The translations under genes and the position numbers were made by a program. Below the pieces are notes generated by a model, which worked only from the letters and a program-made list of their open reading frames with translations, had not been told where the DNA came from and did not search any database. Shown piece after piece: positions 40,622 to 50,148 of a stretch of DNA of 64,000 bases. Each line of letters begins with the position of its first letter. Position 1 is the stretch's first letter. The stretch comes from Bacteroidales bacterium (GTDB taxonomy: Bacteria; Bacteroidota; Bacteroidia; Bacteroidales; F082), in NCBI GenBank assembly GCA_017632935.1, contig JAGBQJ010000001.1:1-64000 (forward strand), written 5' to 3'.

Positions 40622-42406
40622 ATGAATAATGCCATGACAAAGGACAGAACCATAAACTGGAAAATTCTCCTTTGTTGTGGCATTTTCATTTGGTTTGTCA
40701 TCAACCTGTTGCAGGGCATCTTTACCGAAATCCAAGAGGACGAGGCCTATTATGCCCTCTATGGCGAACACCTCGCCTGGGGCTATTTCGACCATCCGCC
40801 CATGGTTGGGTTGATGACTTTTCTCAGCAGCATTCTCTTTTCGGGTGCATTGGGGGTTAGGTTTTTCACGATTATTGCGTCTTGTTTGTCGCTGTTCGTG
40901 ATATGGTTGATTGCCATAAGTCGGCCCATCGACCCTTCGACAGACTCAGGGACCTCAGGGATCAGGGACCTTAACCCAAAAAGCATATTGTTGTTCTTCA
41001 TCATTGACTTTTCCATCGTGATGTTTAACATCTATGGTTTCGTCACGACTCCCGATGCAGGTCTTATCCTGTTCTCGGCCTTTTTCCTGTTGTTTTACCA
41101 GCGCTATCTGACTGACAAATCATGGAAGAATGCGCTACTGATGGGCATGATGATGGCGTTGATGGTCTACAGCAAATACCACGCTTTCCTATTGCTGGGC
41201 TTGATTGTGTTGTCAAATCTCAAGTTGTTAAAAGACGGTAAGTTCTGGGTGGCTTGTCTTTTGGCTTTGGCCTTGTTAACACCACATATTCTTTGGCAAA
41301 TCAACAACGACTTTCCAAGCTTCAAGTACCACCTTGCAGGGCGCAATGAGGCGTTTCGCTGGAGCTATTTCCTAGAGTACCTGCCTAACCAACTGCTGAT
41401 TTTCAACCCGCTTACGGTTGGAGCGGTGGTGTATGTGCTGTGCATAGATTCCCGCCAACGCACAAGCCAACGCGGGAATGACATGCACAGCAAGCTGGTC
41501 TTTGAACGGGGATTGAAGTTCATCCTCGTCGGATTCTTCTTTTTCTTCTGGATTATGGCTTTCCGCGGGCATGTGGAGCCGCATTGGACTATCATTTGCG
41601 TCATTCCCGTCGTGGTGTTGGTTTATCGTAAAGCATTGGATGACGAGAAATTAAAGAAATATACCAAATTTGTTATCCTGCCTTCCCTCCTGTTGGTTTT
41701 GGCCTTCAGAATCCTCTTGTTGACGCCTTTGGCCGACCGTTTCGGATACCATGGTAAGGAAAAACAATACAAAGCCATAGAACAAGTGGCGGGCGACCGC
41801 CCCGTGGTGTTTCGTGGTTCGTTCCAAGAGCCTGCACTCTATCATTATTTCACGGGCAAGGAAAGCTCGACGCTACAAAGCTACTACGACCGCATGACAC
41901 AATACGACCTCTGGCAGTTCGACAAGGCCTGGATTGGGAAGCCTGTGTTTGTCTGCGGGTCGGTCAATGGGCGGTCGGAAACCTATCAAGTGGGCGACGT
42001 TGCGGTGGAAGGCTTCCTCTGCGATGACTTTTCCTCCGCCAACCGTTTGGTGACCACCTTCGAAATCACCAATGCGGGCAGCGAAAAAACACCAGTCTTC
42101 CATCACGGCGACACCCTCCGCATCGATTTCTCCATCTACAATCCTTGTCAGGCCGCCATTGATTTTCAACACAAGGACTTCGCCAAGAGCATCAAGGCAC
42201 ATTACTTGCCAGGCGATGCCTTCAGCTATTGTCGCTACGATAAAATCACGGAAATTGGGGCTAAGGCCACGTACCAAGGCCAACTTTATACTGTCGTTGG
42301 TGATGATGTCACCCCAGGCAAATACATCTTTAATCTCGGCATCGGCGATCGCATCTCTGCTTTCGTCACCGAAGAAAGCGGCATAAAAATCAGGATTGAG
42401 CCCTAA
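40622..42406 (+). CDS. GT39/PMT-like membrane glycosyltransferase with two repeat insertions
   Basis: A 594-residue inner-membrane glycosyltransferase of the PMT/ArnT-like (GT-C) type. It has about ten hydrophobic segments and the first-loop acidic motif TEIQEDEAYYALYGEHLAWG with FDHPPMVG, typical of lipid-linked sugar transfer. A soluble C-terminal domain of about 190 residues follows. Two short inserts come from dispersed repeats: DPSTDSGTSGIRDL (about 101-117, DNA 40921-40972) and DSRQRTSQRGNDMHS (about 274-289, DNA 41442-41489). Both fall in loops between hydrophobic segments. Start 40622; ATG 40634 is possible. Its 3' end overlaps the convergent IPExxxVDY gene by 17 bases. Confidence 0.88.
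   Translation: MNNAMTKDRTINWKILLCCGIFIWFVINLLQGIFTEIQEDEAYYALYGEHLAWGYFDHPPMVGLMTFLSSILFSGALGVRFFTIIASCLSLFVIWLIAISRPIDPSTDSGTSGIRDLNPKSILLFFIIDFSIVMFNIYGFVTTPDAGLILFSAFFLLFYQRYLTDKSWKNALLMGMMMALMVYSKYHAFLLLGLIVLSNLKLLKDGKFWVACLLALALLTPHILWQINNDFPSFKYHLAGRNEAFRWSYFLEYLPNQLLIFNPLTVGAVVYVLCIDSRQRTSQRGNDMHSKLVFERGLKFILVGFFFFFWIMAFRGHVEPHWTIICVIPVVVLVYRKALDDEKLKKYTKFVILPSLLLVLAFRILLLTPLADRFGYHGKEKQYKAIEQVAGDRPVVFRGSFQEPALYHYFTGKESSTLQSYYDRMTQYDLWQFDKAWIGKPVFVCGSVNGRSETYQVGDVAVEGFLCDDFSSANRLVTTFEITNAGSEKTPVFHHGDTLRIDFSIYNPCQAAIDFQHKDFAKSIKAHYLPGDAFSYCRYDKITEIGAKATYQGQLYTVVGDDVTPGKYIFNLGIGDRISAFVTEESGIKIRIEP
40921..40972. repeat. Dispersed GGTCCCTGAG repeat inside the GT39-like gene
   Basis: Reverse-oriented copy: GACCCTTCGACAGACTCAGG followed by GACCTCAGGGATCAGGGACC. 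Same family as 30991-31041 and 57553-57597. Confidence 0.85.
41442..41489. repeat. ATTCCCGCC/GGGAATGACATG repeat inside the GT39-like gene
   Basis: CATAGATTCCCGCCAACGC and CGCGGGAATGACATGC form an inverted pair (ATTCCCGC with GCGGGAAT). The same ends flank intergenic copies at 43071-43110, 54129-54210 and 61231-61275. Confidence 0.75.
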
Positions 42407-42911
42407 GCGCAGCGAGTTCAGCTTCTTGTTTGCGCATCTTTTCCCTCACGGCGTTGATGTCGTTCTGTTTCTTTTTCTTGGTCACCATCTGCTGTTCACA
42501 GCCAGCGATGGTCTCCAGCACCTGCCGTAGGTTCTTGTCTTTTTCCAACACAAAGGCATGCACGACGCCCTCCACCTCACGCAGACTGCGCATGATGTTG
42601 ATTTGCCGCTCTGCCGTAAGGGTATTCTGTATCAGGAAGAGATAGTCCAAACGGGGCTTGAAGGGAAACAGCACCTTGTCCTTGCACACCAACGACACGA
42701 GATTGTAGACATTGTAGTTCTCGCCCGCCGTGTAATAGAAGAAGGAGAACGGCGCACCCTCGAAGACGAGGTCGTCGTAACGGGCCAGATCGAGGGAAAG
42801 CTTGTTGTTGATACCCCATGCCAGCTTGTAGTCAACCAAGGTAGAGTTGATGCCGACGACGGTGGTGTCGTCGAAGGAGGCAATCTGTATCTTGTTGCTT
42901 TTGGGTTTCAT
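42390..42911 (-). CDS. IPExxxVDY family protein
   Basis: A 173-residue Bacteroidetes protein. Family features: TLVDYKLAWGINNKLSLDLARY near the N-terminus and the name-giving segment as a variant, FPFKPRLDYLFLIQN. A charged C-terminal coil (KKKKQNDINAVREKMRKQEAE) follows. The function is unknown. The promoter element at 42916-42923 places the transcript start almost at the ATG, so the message may be leaderless. The 3' end overlaps the glycosyltransferase gene. Confidence 0.8.
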   Translation of the reverse strand: MKPKSNKIQIASFDDTTVVGINSTLVDYKLAWGINNKLSLDLARYDDLVFEGAPFSFFYYTAGENYNVYNLVSLVCKDKVLFPFKPRLDYLFLIQNTLTAERQINIMRSLREVEGVVHAFVLEKDKNLRQVLETIAGCEQQMVTKKKKQNDINAVREKMRKQEAELAALRAQS

Positions 42912-42915
42912 GCCG

Positions 42916-42923
42916 CAAAGATA
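42916..42923 (-). promoter_or_regulatory. -7 element TATCTTTG, possibly leaderless start
   Basis: CAAAGATA on the + strand, only four bases upstream of the start at 42911. With a usual 5-7-base distance to the transcript start, little or no 5' leader would remain. Confidence 0.5.
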
Positions 42924-42950
42924 GAATAAAATTTCAATTAAACCGCTCTT

Positions 42951-43113
42951 GCAGGCTTCAGAAAGCATGTCATTCCTACGTTGAAACGTGGGAGGGCTTG
43001 GAAATTGAAGATTCGACGTAGTCAATCTATGTTTTCTGAAGCCGTCTATTATTACTCAAGCCGCCTCTTATAGATTCCCGCCTTCACACGTGCCTTTGCT
43101 GGAATGACATAAG
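42951..43113. repeat. MITE-like element with GGCTTCAGAAA ends plus an ATTCC hairpin repeat
   Basis: The first part (42954-43043) has perfect 11-bp terminal inverted repeats, GGCTTCAGAAA and TTTCTGAAGCC, around GCATGTCATTCCTACG. The second (43071-43110) is TAGATTCCCGCC ... GGAATGACAT. Copies of both occur at 53.96-54.24 kb and 61.23-61.49 kb. There is no ORF in the gap to rnc. Confidence 0.75.
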
Positions 43114-43126
43114 AGGCTAGCTTTAA

Positions 43127-43849
43127 TTAATCTTCTTGAAACAAAAGTTTCCAGGTCTTCTCAGCCGCCAGCTGCTCGGCACCGCGGATGGAGCGGTCGA
43201 TGGCATCGGCGTAAGGCTGTCCGTCGATGACAATCTGCACATGGAATTCTTTCTTGTGTCCGTCGCCTAGCTCTTCCAGCATCTTGAACGCGGTGTTTTT
43301 CTTGTGTTTCTGCGACCACTCGAGGAGTTTGCTCTTGAAGTTGACATCGGTGGTCTGCAGCTGCTCCAGGTCGATATGTATCTTGACGATGCGGTCGATG
43401 ATGATGTGTTTGGCGAAGTCGAAGCCGCGGTCGAGGTAGATGGCACCCATGAGGGCTTCAAAGGCGTTGCCGCCCATTGAATGGGCATTGTTACCTACAT
43501 CGGGGGTGTGGCGGATGTATTCGCCGAAGCCGAGCTTCTCCGACAGTTTGTTGAGGGAGGCGCGGCTGACGATGCGCGAGCGCATTTCGGTGAGGAAGCC
43601 TTCGGGTTGGGTGGGATAAGTGCGGAAAAGGTAGTCGGCCACGGCAGTGCTCAACACGGCATCACCCAGGTATTCCATACGTTCGTTGCTGACGTGATAG
43701 TTGCCCACGGTCTCGGCAGCCACCGACTTATGAGTAAAGGCCACGCGATATAAAGCGATGTTCTTCGGATAGAAACCGAAGATGTTGTGAATGTAGTCGT
43801 AAAGCGCCTTGTCGGCAGGGTCTTTTGGGGAAGCGTGGAAGAGTGCCAT
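43127..43849 (-). CDS. rnc: Ribonuclease III
   Basis: A 240-residue double-strand-specific endoribonuclease that processes rRNA and structured mRNAs. The signature reads NERMEYLGDAVLSTAVADYL (canonical NERLEFLGDAVL) and the second acidic set is NAFEALMGAIYLD. The C-terminal dsRNA-binding domain begins DFKSKLLEW-like (NFKSKLLEWSQKHKKNTAFK). The start is two bases after the fabF stop, so it is the third gene of acpP-fabF-rnc, a conserved bacterial order. Confidence 0.97.
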   Translation of the reverse strand: MALFHASPKDPADKALYDYIHNIFGFYPKNIALYRVAFTHKSVAAETVGNYHVSNERMEYLGDAVLSTAVADYLFRTYPTQPEGFLTEMRSRIVSRASLNKLSEKLGFGEYIRHTPDVGNNAHSMGGNAFEALMGAIYLDRGFDFAKHIIIDRIVKIHIDLEQLQTTDVNFKSKLLEWSQKHKKNTAFKMLEELGDGHKKEFHVQIVIDGQPYADAIDRSIRGAEQLAAEKTWKLLFQED

Positions 43850-43851
43850 TA

Positions 43852-45102
43852 TCACTCAAACTTTTTGAAAATCACGGTGGCGTTTTGTCCACCGAAGCCG
43901 AACGAGTTGGACAATCCGTAATGGATGTCGCGTTTGCGGGCTTTGTTGAAGACGATATCGAGTTTGGAATCGATTTGCGGGTCGTCGTCAAAATGGTTGA
44001 TGGTTGGAGGGATAATGCCGTTCTTAAGGGCGAGGATGGTGGCAATGGCTTCCACTGCGCCGGCGCCACCGAGGAGGTGACCCACCATCGACTTGGTGGA
44101 ATTGATGCTGATATTGTAGGCATCTTCGCCAAACACCTTCTTGATAGCCAGGGTTTCGGCGACATCGCCCATGGGCGTTGAGGTGCCGTGTGCGTTGATG
44201 TGGTCGATGGCATCGGGGGTCAGTCCGGCATCGCGGAGGGCGCGTTGCATGCTGAGGGCACCGCCAGCACCTTCCGGGTCGGGAGCGGTGATGTGATAGG
44301 CATCGGCCGACTCGCCGCCACCCACCACTTCAGCATAAATCTTGGCACCACGCGCGATGGCGTGTTCATATTCCTCGAGGACAAGGCTGCCTGCACCTTC
44401 GCCTAAGACGAAGCCGTCGCGGTTGAGGTCGAAGGGACGGGAAGCCGTCAGCGGGTCGTCGTTACGGGTCGAGAGGGCTTTCATGGCGTTGAAGCCACCG
44501 ATACCGAGTTGGCCGATAGCCGCACCGGCGCCGCCGGCAACGACAGCCTGGCATCTGCCCGCACGGATGTAGTTGAAGGCTTCGATAATGGCATGCGTCG
44601 AGGAGGCACAAGCCGAAACGGTGGCAAAGTTAGGGCCACGGAAGCCATATTTGATGGAGATGACGCCACCCGGCATGTTGACGATCATCTTGGTGATGAG
44701 GAAGGGACCGAAACGCGGCGTGAGGTCGGTTTGCGAGTATTCCATCACCTCGCTGTAAAGGTGGTTGACGCCGCCGATGCCCGAGGTCATCATGACGCCC
44801 ACCTCATCCAAGTCGCAGTTCTCTGCAGTGAGGCCCGAGTCGGCCACAGCCTCATCGGCGGCGATGAGGGCAAACTGAGCGAAGTGGTCGTACTTACGCA
44901 CGTTCTTCTTCTCAAAATAAGCCTCAGGGTCGTAGTCTTTCACCTCACAGGCGAAACGCGTCTTGAATAAAGTAGAATCGAAACGGGTAATCTCACCAAC
45001 ACCGTTTTTGCCCTTCACCAGACCGTCCCAAAACTCAGGAACGGTTTTCCCTATGGGGGTGATGGCACCGAGGCCTGTGACGACTACGCGTTTCGATTCC
45101 AT
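43852..45102 (-). CDS. fabF: Beta-ketoacyl-ACP synthase II
   Basis: A 416-residue condensing enzyme extending fatty acyl-ACP with malonyl-ACP. MESKRVVVTGLGAITPIGKT at the start, catalytic Cys in SACASSTHAI, His in INAHGTSTPMGD and second His in KSMVGHLLGGAGAVE; GFGGQNATVIFKKF at the end. It sits 23 bases downstream of acpP and just ahead of rnc. Confidence 0.97.
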   Translation of the reverse strand: MESKRVVVTGLGAITPIGKTVPEFWDGLVKGKNGVGEITRFDSTLFKTRFACEVKDYDPEAYFEKKNVRKYDHFAQFALIAADEAVADSGLTAENCDLDEVGVMMTSGIGGVNHLYSEVMEYSQTDLTPRFGPFLITKMIVNMPGGVISIKYGFRGPNFATVSACASSTHAIIEAFNYIRAGRCQAVVAGGAGAAIGQLGIGGFNAMKALSTRNDDPLTASRPFDLNRDGFVLGEGAGSLVLEEYEHAIARGAKIYAEVVGGGESADAYHITAPDPEGAGGALSMQRALRDAGLTPDAIDHINAHGTSTPMGDVAETLAIKKVFGEDAYNISINSTKSMVGHLLGGAGAVEAIATILALKNGIIPPTINHFDDDPQIDSKLDIVFNKARKRDIHYGLSNSFGFGGQNATVIFKKFE

Positions 45103-45125
45103 GAATAACTTTATTTGCTTAGAAA

Positions 45126-45371
45126 TTAGTTGTTTTCAGCACGCATCTTCTCGATGAGCTTCACAACGTCACCCACAGTCTGGATGTTTTCCTGTTGGTC
45201 GTCCGGGATGGAGAGGTTGAAGCTCTTTTCAAATTCCATCATCAGTTCGACGGTGTCCAGTGAATCGGCACCCAGGTCGTTGGTGAAGCTGGCTTCCATA
45301 GTGACTTCCGAAGGATCCACGCCGAGTTTCTCAGCAATGATCGGAACGATTTCATTCAAAATTTCTTGCAT
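45126..45371 (-). CDS. acpP: Acyl carrier protein
   Basis: An 81-residue acidic protein with the phosphopantetheine site [14 protein letters not shown] (Ser37). Start 45371 gives [20 protein letters not shown]; an upstream start would add three residues. First gene of acpP-fabF-rnc with a TATCTTTG promoter. Confidence 0.97.
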   Translation of the reverse strand: MQEILNEIVPIIAEKLGVDPSEVTMEASFTNDLGADSLDTVELMMEFEKSFNLSIPDDQQENIQTVGDVVKLIEKMRAENN

Positions 45372-45402
45372 AGTTCTCAATTTTTAGTTGATAAATAGGC
45401 CG

Positions 45403-45410
45403 CAAAGATA
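45403..45410 (-). promoter_or_regulatory. -7 element TATCTTTG for acpP-fabF-rnc
   Basis: CAAAGATA on the + strand, 31 bases upstream of the acpP start on the minus strand. A second match, TACCTTTG on the minus strand, lies further out at 45520-45527. Confidence 0.6.
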
Positions 45411-45635
45411 AGACTTATTTCCAATTCAAAAGCAAACTTTTTACCAATAAATTGATAATCAGTTGCTTAAAATAGAATGTCGGTCTACCTCGTGACCAAT
45501 AATTACTCGTTTTCGCCTGCAAAGGTACGACTTTTTTTGAAAATGGTACCTTTTTTCGGTTTTTTGGCTTTTTGGCAACAAAAAAAGCCCAATTCAAGTT
45601 ATTCTTCGTATTTTTACCCCCTCAAACAAAACCCT

Positions 45636-48494
45636 ATGGAAACCACAGAGAAAAAACTCTTCCTTTTGGATGCCTACGCGCTGATTTACAGGGCTTTCTT
45701 CGCCATGAGCAAAAACCCGCGCCTCAACTCGAAAGGGGTCAATACCTCGGCCGTGATGGGCTTCCTCAACTCGCTTTACGAAATCCTGCAGAAAGAGAAA
45801 CCCACCCACATCGGTGTGGCTTTCGACGTGGCCGGAACCGCTCAGCGTCAAGCCGAATACAGCGAATACAAGGCCAACCGCGAAAAGATGCCCGATGACC
45901 TCCGCGACGCCATACCTTATATTATTAGGCTCATCGAGGCCTTCAACATCCCCGTCTACGGAGAGGAAGGCTACGAGGCCGACGACGTCATCGGCACACT
46001 TGCGAAAAAAGCCGAACAACAAGGCTTCCTCACCTATATGATGACCCCAGACAAGGACTTTGGACAACTGGTGACCGATCGCATCCTACTCTACAAACCC
46101 GCCAAGTTCGGCGAGCCGGCACAAGTTTGGGGACCTAAAGAAGTCTGCGAACGCTATGGCATCCAAGAACCCAAGCAACTCATTGACATCCTCGGCCTCT
46201 GGGGCGATGCTGCCGACAACATCCCGGGTATTCCGGGTATCGGTGAGAAGACGGCAGCGCAACTGGTTGGGAAATACGGCAGTGTGGAAAACCTCATCGC
46301 CCATGCCGACGAGCTGAAAGGCAAACAGAAGGAAAACGTCGTCAACTTCGCCGAGCAAGGACTGATGTCGAAGAGCCTGGCCACCATCAACCTGGAGGTA
46401 CCCGTCAAGTTTGACGAGGAAGAACTGCGTGCCAAGGAGCCCGATGTGCCCGCGCTGATGGCTCTTTTTGAGGAGCTGGAGTTTCGCGCTTTTGCCAAAC
46501 GGTTTTTGGAGGATTATAAAGGGAAGCACGGTGTTGACTCCCCCCTGCCCCCCTCTCAAAGGGGGACGGGCCAACCCACGGGGGCTTCAGGGGGGAGTCA
46601 ACAATCCGACCTGTTCTCCTCTAACGAGACCTTCGACCTCTTCCATCAAGGCGACAACAGCGGTTTGCTCGAGTTCTCAGACAAGGACTCGGCCAAGACG
46701 GTGCCACATGACTATAAACTTGTTGAAACTGATGCTGACATCAAGGCTTTGGTCGAACACTTATCGAAGCAAACACAATTCGTCTTCGACACCGAGACCA
46801 CCAACATTGACGTCTACTCTGCCGAATTGGTTGGTCTTTCCTTCGCCATTAAGGCGCATGAGGCCTGGTATCTGTCCATGCCCGCCGACCAAGAGGAATG
46901 CCAGAAAAAGCTGAAGCTGCTACGCCCCTTGTTTGAGGACGAAAGCATCCTCAAAATCGGCCAAAACCTAAAATACGACATCTCCATGCTGGCGCAATAT
47001 GGCATCAGCGTAAAAGGCAAGCTCTTCGACACCATGCTGGCCCATTACCTCCTTGAACCCGAGCAACGCCACAACATGGACTACCTTGCTGAGGTCTACC
47101 TCAACTATATCACCATCCCCATTGAGGATTTGATTGGCAAGGGAAGGATGCAAAAGACCATGCGTGAGGTGCCTGTTACCTTGGTGAAGGAATATGCCGC
47201 CGAGGACGCCGACATCACCCTGCAACTCTACGAGAAACTGCTGCCCTTGTTGAAGGAAAACGGCGTAGAGAAGTTGTTCTACGAGATTGAGATGCCGCTC
47301 GTCCCCGTGCTCAGCCGCATGGAGGCCAACGGCGTGCGCATCGACACGGAGAACCTGCAGCAAATCAGCGAGGCCTTTGGCGTCGAGATTCACAAGATAG
47401 AGGAAGAGATTTACAAAGCCGCTGGCATGCCTTTCAACATCGCCTCGCCGAAACAGCTGGGCGAAGTGCTCTTCGAGAAACTGCATATTGACGAGAAGGC
47501 CAAGAAAACCAAGACGGGACAATATGCCACAGGCGAAGATGTGCTGCAGAAGCTATCGCACAAACATCCCATCATCCAAATGATTTTGGACTACCGCTCG
47601 TTCACCAAATTGAAGTCGACCTATTTGGATGCACTTCCTGCCTTGGTCAACCCGAAGGATGGGCTCATCCACACTTCATACAACCAAGCCGTTACGGCCA
47701 CGGGGCGCTTGAGTTCCAACAACCCCAACCTGCAGAACATCCCCGTGCGCACTGAGAAAGGTCGTGAGATACGTCGCGCGTTTGTGCCGCGTAGTCCACA
47801 ATACACCCTTTTGGCCGCCGATTACAGCCAAATCGAACTGCGCATCATCGCCCATCTAAGCCAAGACCCGGCCATGGTCAACGACTTCAACCTCGGCCAC
47901 GACATCCATGCCGCCACGGCGGCCAAGGTGTTCCATGTGCCGATGGACCAAGTCACCAAGGAACAGCGCAGCCGTGCCAAGGCTGTCAACTTCGGCATCA
48001 TCTACGGCATGTCGGCCTTCGGTCTGGCCGAGCGTATGGAGCTCTCGCGCAGCGAAGCCGCCGACATCATCAAGAAATACTTCGAGGAATATGCGGGCAT
48101 CAAGGAATACATGAACCGCAGCATCGCCTTGGCGCGTGAACGCGGCTATGCCGAGACTATCTTAGGTCGCCGCCGTTACCTGCGCGACATCAACGGCGCC
48201 AACAGCGTGGTGCGCGGCTTCGCCGAGCGCAACGCCATCAACGCACCCATCCAGGGCAGCTCGGCCGACATGATCAAGATTGCCATGATTGGCATCCATC
48301 AGAAGCTGGAACGCTTGAAGATGCAGTCGAAGATGATCTTGCAGGTGCACGACGAATTGGTGTTCGACGCGCATCTGGATGAACTCGATGACCTCAAGGC
48401 CATCGTTCAAGACAAGATGGTGAATGCCTTGCCCCTCTCCGTGCCAGTGGTGGTGGAGATGAATACGGGCAACAACTGGTTAGAGGCACATTGA
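45636..48494 (+). CDS. polA: DNA polymerase I with a palindromic insertion in the inter-domain linker
   Basis: A 952-residue repair/replication polymerase. The 5' nuclease domain is at 1-290 (LFLLDAYALIYRAFFAMSKN; YGEEGYEADDVIGTLAKKAE; GIPGIGEKTAAQLVG). The 3'-5' exonuclease-like domain spans about 370-560 with FDTETTNIDVYSAELVGLSF (DxE kept) and NLKYDISML. The polymerase domain has LLAADYSQIELRIIAHLSQD (motif A), RSRAKAVNFGIIYGMS (motif B) and LQVHDELVF (motif C). At residues 300-322 a repeat with perfect 15-bp arms encodes a Pro/Gly/Ser-rich linker. Start 45636 gives METTEKKLFLLDAY. The 3' end overlaps ade by 15 bases. Confidence 0.97.
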   Translation: METTEKKLFLLDAYALIYRAFFAMSKNPRLNSKGVNTSAVMGFLNSLYEILQKEKPTHIGVAFDVAGTAQRQAEYSEYKANREKMPDDLRDAIPYIIRLIEAFNIPVYGEEGYEADDVIGTLAKKAEQQGFLTYMMTPDKDFGQLVTDRILLYKPAKFGEPAQVWGPKEVCERYGIQEPKQLIDILGLWGDAADNIPGIPGIGEKTAAQLVGKYGSVENLIAHADELKGKQKENVVNFAEQGLMSKSLATINLEVPVKFDEEELRAKEPDVPALMALFEELEFRAFAKRFLEDYKGKHGVDSPLPPSQRGTGQPTGASGGSQQSDLFSSNETFDLFHQGDNSGLLEFSDKDSAKTVPHDYKLVETDADIKALVEHLSKQTQFVFDTETTNIDVYSAELVGLSFAIKAHEAWYLSMPADQEECQKKLKLLRPLFEDESILKIGQNLKYDISMLAQYGISVKGKLFDTMLAHYLLEPEQRHNMDYLAEVYLNYITIPIEDLIGKGRMQKTMREVPVTLVKEYAAEDADITLQLYEKLLPLLKENGVEKLFYEIEMPLVPVLSRMEANGVRIDTENLQQISEAFGVEIHKIEEEIYKAAGMPFNIASPKQLGEVLFEKLHIDEKAKKTKTGQYATGEDVLQKLSHKHPIIQMILDYRSFTKLKSTYLDALPALVNPKDGLIHTSYNQAVTATGRLSSNNPNLQNIPVRTEKGREIRRAFVPRSPQYTLLAADYSQIELRIIAHLSQDPAMVNDFNLGHDIHAATAAKVFHVPMDQVTKEQRSRAKAVNFGIIYGMSAFGLAERMELSRSEAADIIKKYFEEYAGIKEYMNRSIALARERGYAETILGRRRYLRDINGANSVVRGFAERNAINAPIQGSSADMIKIAMIGIHQKLERLKMQSKMILQVHDELVFDAHLDELDDLKAIVQDKMVNALPLSVPVVVEMNTGNNWLEAH
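46533..46602. repeat. 70-bp palindromic element inside polA
   Basis: Perfect 15-bp inverted arms: GTTGACTCCCCCCTG at 46533-46547 and CAGGGGGGAGTCAAC at 46588-46602. A smaller C-run/G-run hairpin lies within. It sits in frame between the 5' nuclease and exonuclease domains. Confidence 0.9.
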
Positions 48495-50126
48495 TTCTTC
48501 TTCGTAAATCGACGTGAAATTGAACGTGTTAACGTCGAACAACCCCCTATCGCTGACTTTGAGCTCAGGGATGACCAGCAAGGCCATGAACGCCAAGGTC
48601 ATGAAAGGCGCATAGAGCGTCGAGCCCAGGCGTTTGGCCAAGGCATCAGCATTTTTATAGGCGGCTGCTACTTCGTAGCCGTCCTCGTTGCTCATCAGCC
48701 CCGCCACGGGCAGGGGTACCGCCAACATCTCCGTGCTGCAATAAGCCGTCACACCACCTGTGTGCTCGATAAGCAAATTGACGGCATGGAGGATGTCGCT
48801 ATCGGTGACGCCCACCGCCACGATGTTGTGGCTATCGTGGGCCACACTCGAGGCCAAGGCACCTCGCTTCAAGCCGAAGCCCTTGATGAAAGCCACCGAG
48901 GGGGTATAAGGCTGATAACGGTTGACCACCACCATCTTCAGGATGTCGCGATCAACGTCGCTGACGATGCCTCCGTCCACCACCTTGGGTTCGGTGACGA
49001 AACACTTGGTGAGCAGCTGACCGTTAATACATTCTATCACTTTGATTCTCTTTCCCTGGTCAGGGACAAAGAGGTCTTGCGCATATAGGAAGGGACGCTC
49101 AAAGATGTTGGGCGTACCAGTTTCCACATATTTAATATTCGACACGCCGTTTTCGGCCACCAGCACACCTTTAATATAGGTCTGCTTGGCGACGGGGTTG
49201 CGTAGGTCGTCGACCACGATGAAGTCGGCATCATCGCCCTGCTGGAGCAGGCCCACGTTGAGGTTATAGTGCCTCACGGCGTTGAGCGAGGCCGCTTTCA
49301 GCACGTCCAATATATTATAGCCCAAGGCAATGGCACGACGCACCAAGGCATCGACATGGCCTTCCACCAACTCGTTGGGATGCTTGTCGTCGGAGCAGAA
49401 CATCAGCTTGTCGGGTTGGGTGGCCATCAGCGGGATCAAGGCCTCGAAGTTCTTGGCGGCGCTGCCCTCGCGGATGAGGATTTTCATGCCCAAGCCGATT
49501 TTCTCCATGGCCTCTTCCGTTGTGTAACACTCGTGGTCGGTGGTGATGCCCGCGCCAGCATATTTCCGAAGGTCGTCGCCCGTCACCGCAGGCGCATGAC
49601 CGTCGATAGGCTTGCCATAACGTTTGGCCGCCGCTATCTTGGCCATGACCTCGGGATCGTCGTGGATGACACCCGGATAGTTCATTACCTCAGAGAGATA
49701 ATAGATGTCGGGCGAAGCCATCAGTTCCTCGACATCGGCAGCATTCAGCACACGACCTGACGTCTCAAAAGCCGTGGCAGGCACACAACTCGGAGCACCG
49801 AAGAAGAACTTGAACGGTACCTTCTTGCCATTGTCGATCATATATTGTACGCCTTTCTTTCCCAACACGTTGGCGATCTCATGCGGGTCGCTGACGGTGG
49901 CCACCGTGCCGTGACAGACCGCCAAGCGGGCAAACTCCGAGGGCACCAGCATCGAGCTCTCGATATGCACATGCGCATCGACAAAGCCAGGCATGATATA
50001 CTGCGTGTTGCCCACAGGCTGTTCCTCGATCTTGGTGATCTTACCGTCTTCGACGACGACCACCCCTGAAAAAATGCGTGAATTGACAAGGTCTACAATC
50101 TGACCCCCAATGGTAAAGCTATTCAT
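48480..50126 (-). CDS. ade: Adenine deaminase
   Basis: A 548-residue amidohydrolase converting adenine to hypoxanthine in purine salvage. Metal ligands appear in YIMPGFVDAHVHIESSMLVP (HxH), PIDGHAPAVTG, TTDHECYTTEEA and FCSDDKHPNELV. The C-terminal half matches Ade-specific ALASSVAHDSHNIVAVGVTD. Length is normal. The start at 50126 gives MNSFTIGGQIVDLV. It converges with polA. Confidence 0.95.
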   Translation of the reverse strand: MNSFTIGGQIVDLVNSRIFSGVVVVEDGKITKIEEQPVGNTQYIMPGFVDAHVHIESSMLVPSEFARLAVCHGTVATVSDPHEIANVLGKKGVQYMIDNGKKVPFKFFFGAPSCVPATAFETSGRVLNAADVEELMASPDIYYLSEVMNYPGVIHDDPEVMAKIAAAKRYGKPIDGHAPAVTGDDLRKYAGAGITTDHECYTTEEAMEKIGLGMKILIREGSAAKNFEALIPLMATQPDKLMFCSDDKHPNELVEGHVDALVRRAIALGYNILDVLKAASLNAVRHYNLNVGLLQQGDDADFIVVDDLRNPVAKQTYIKGVLVAENGVSNIKYVETGTPNIFERPFLYAQDLFVPDQGKRIKVIECINGQLLTKCFVTEPKVVDGGIVSDVDRDILKMVVVNRYQPYTPSVAFIKGFGLKRGALASSVAHDSHNIVAVGVTDSDILHAVNLLIEHTGGVTAYCSTEMLAVPLPVAGLMSNEDGYEVAAAYKNADALAKRLGSTLYAPFMTLAFMALLVIPELKVSDRGLFDVNTFNFTSIYEEESMCL

Positions 50127-50148
50127 GAAACCGATTTCAATTTTGGCG

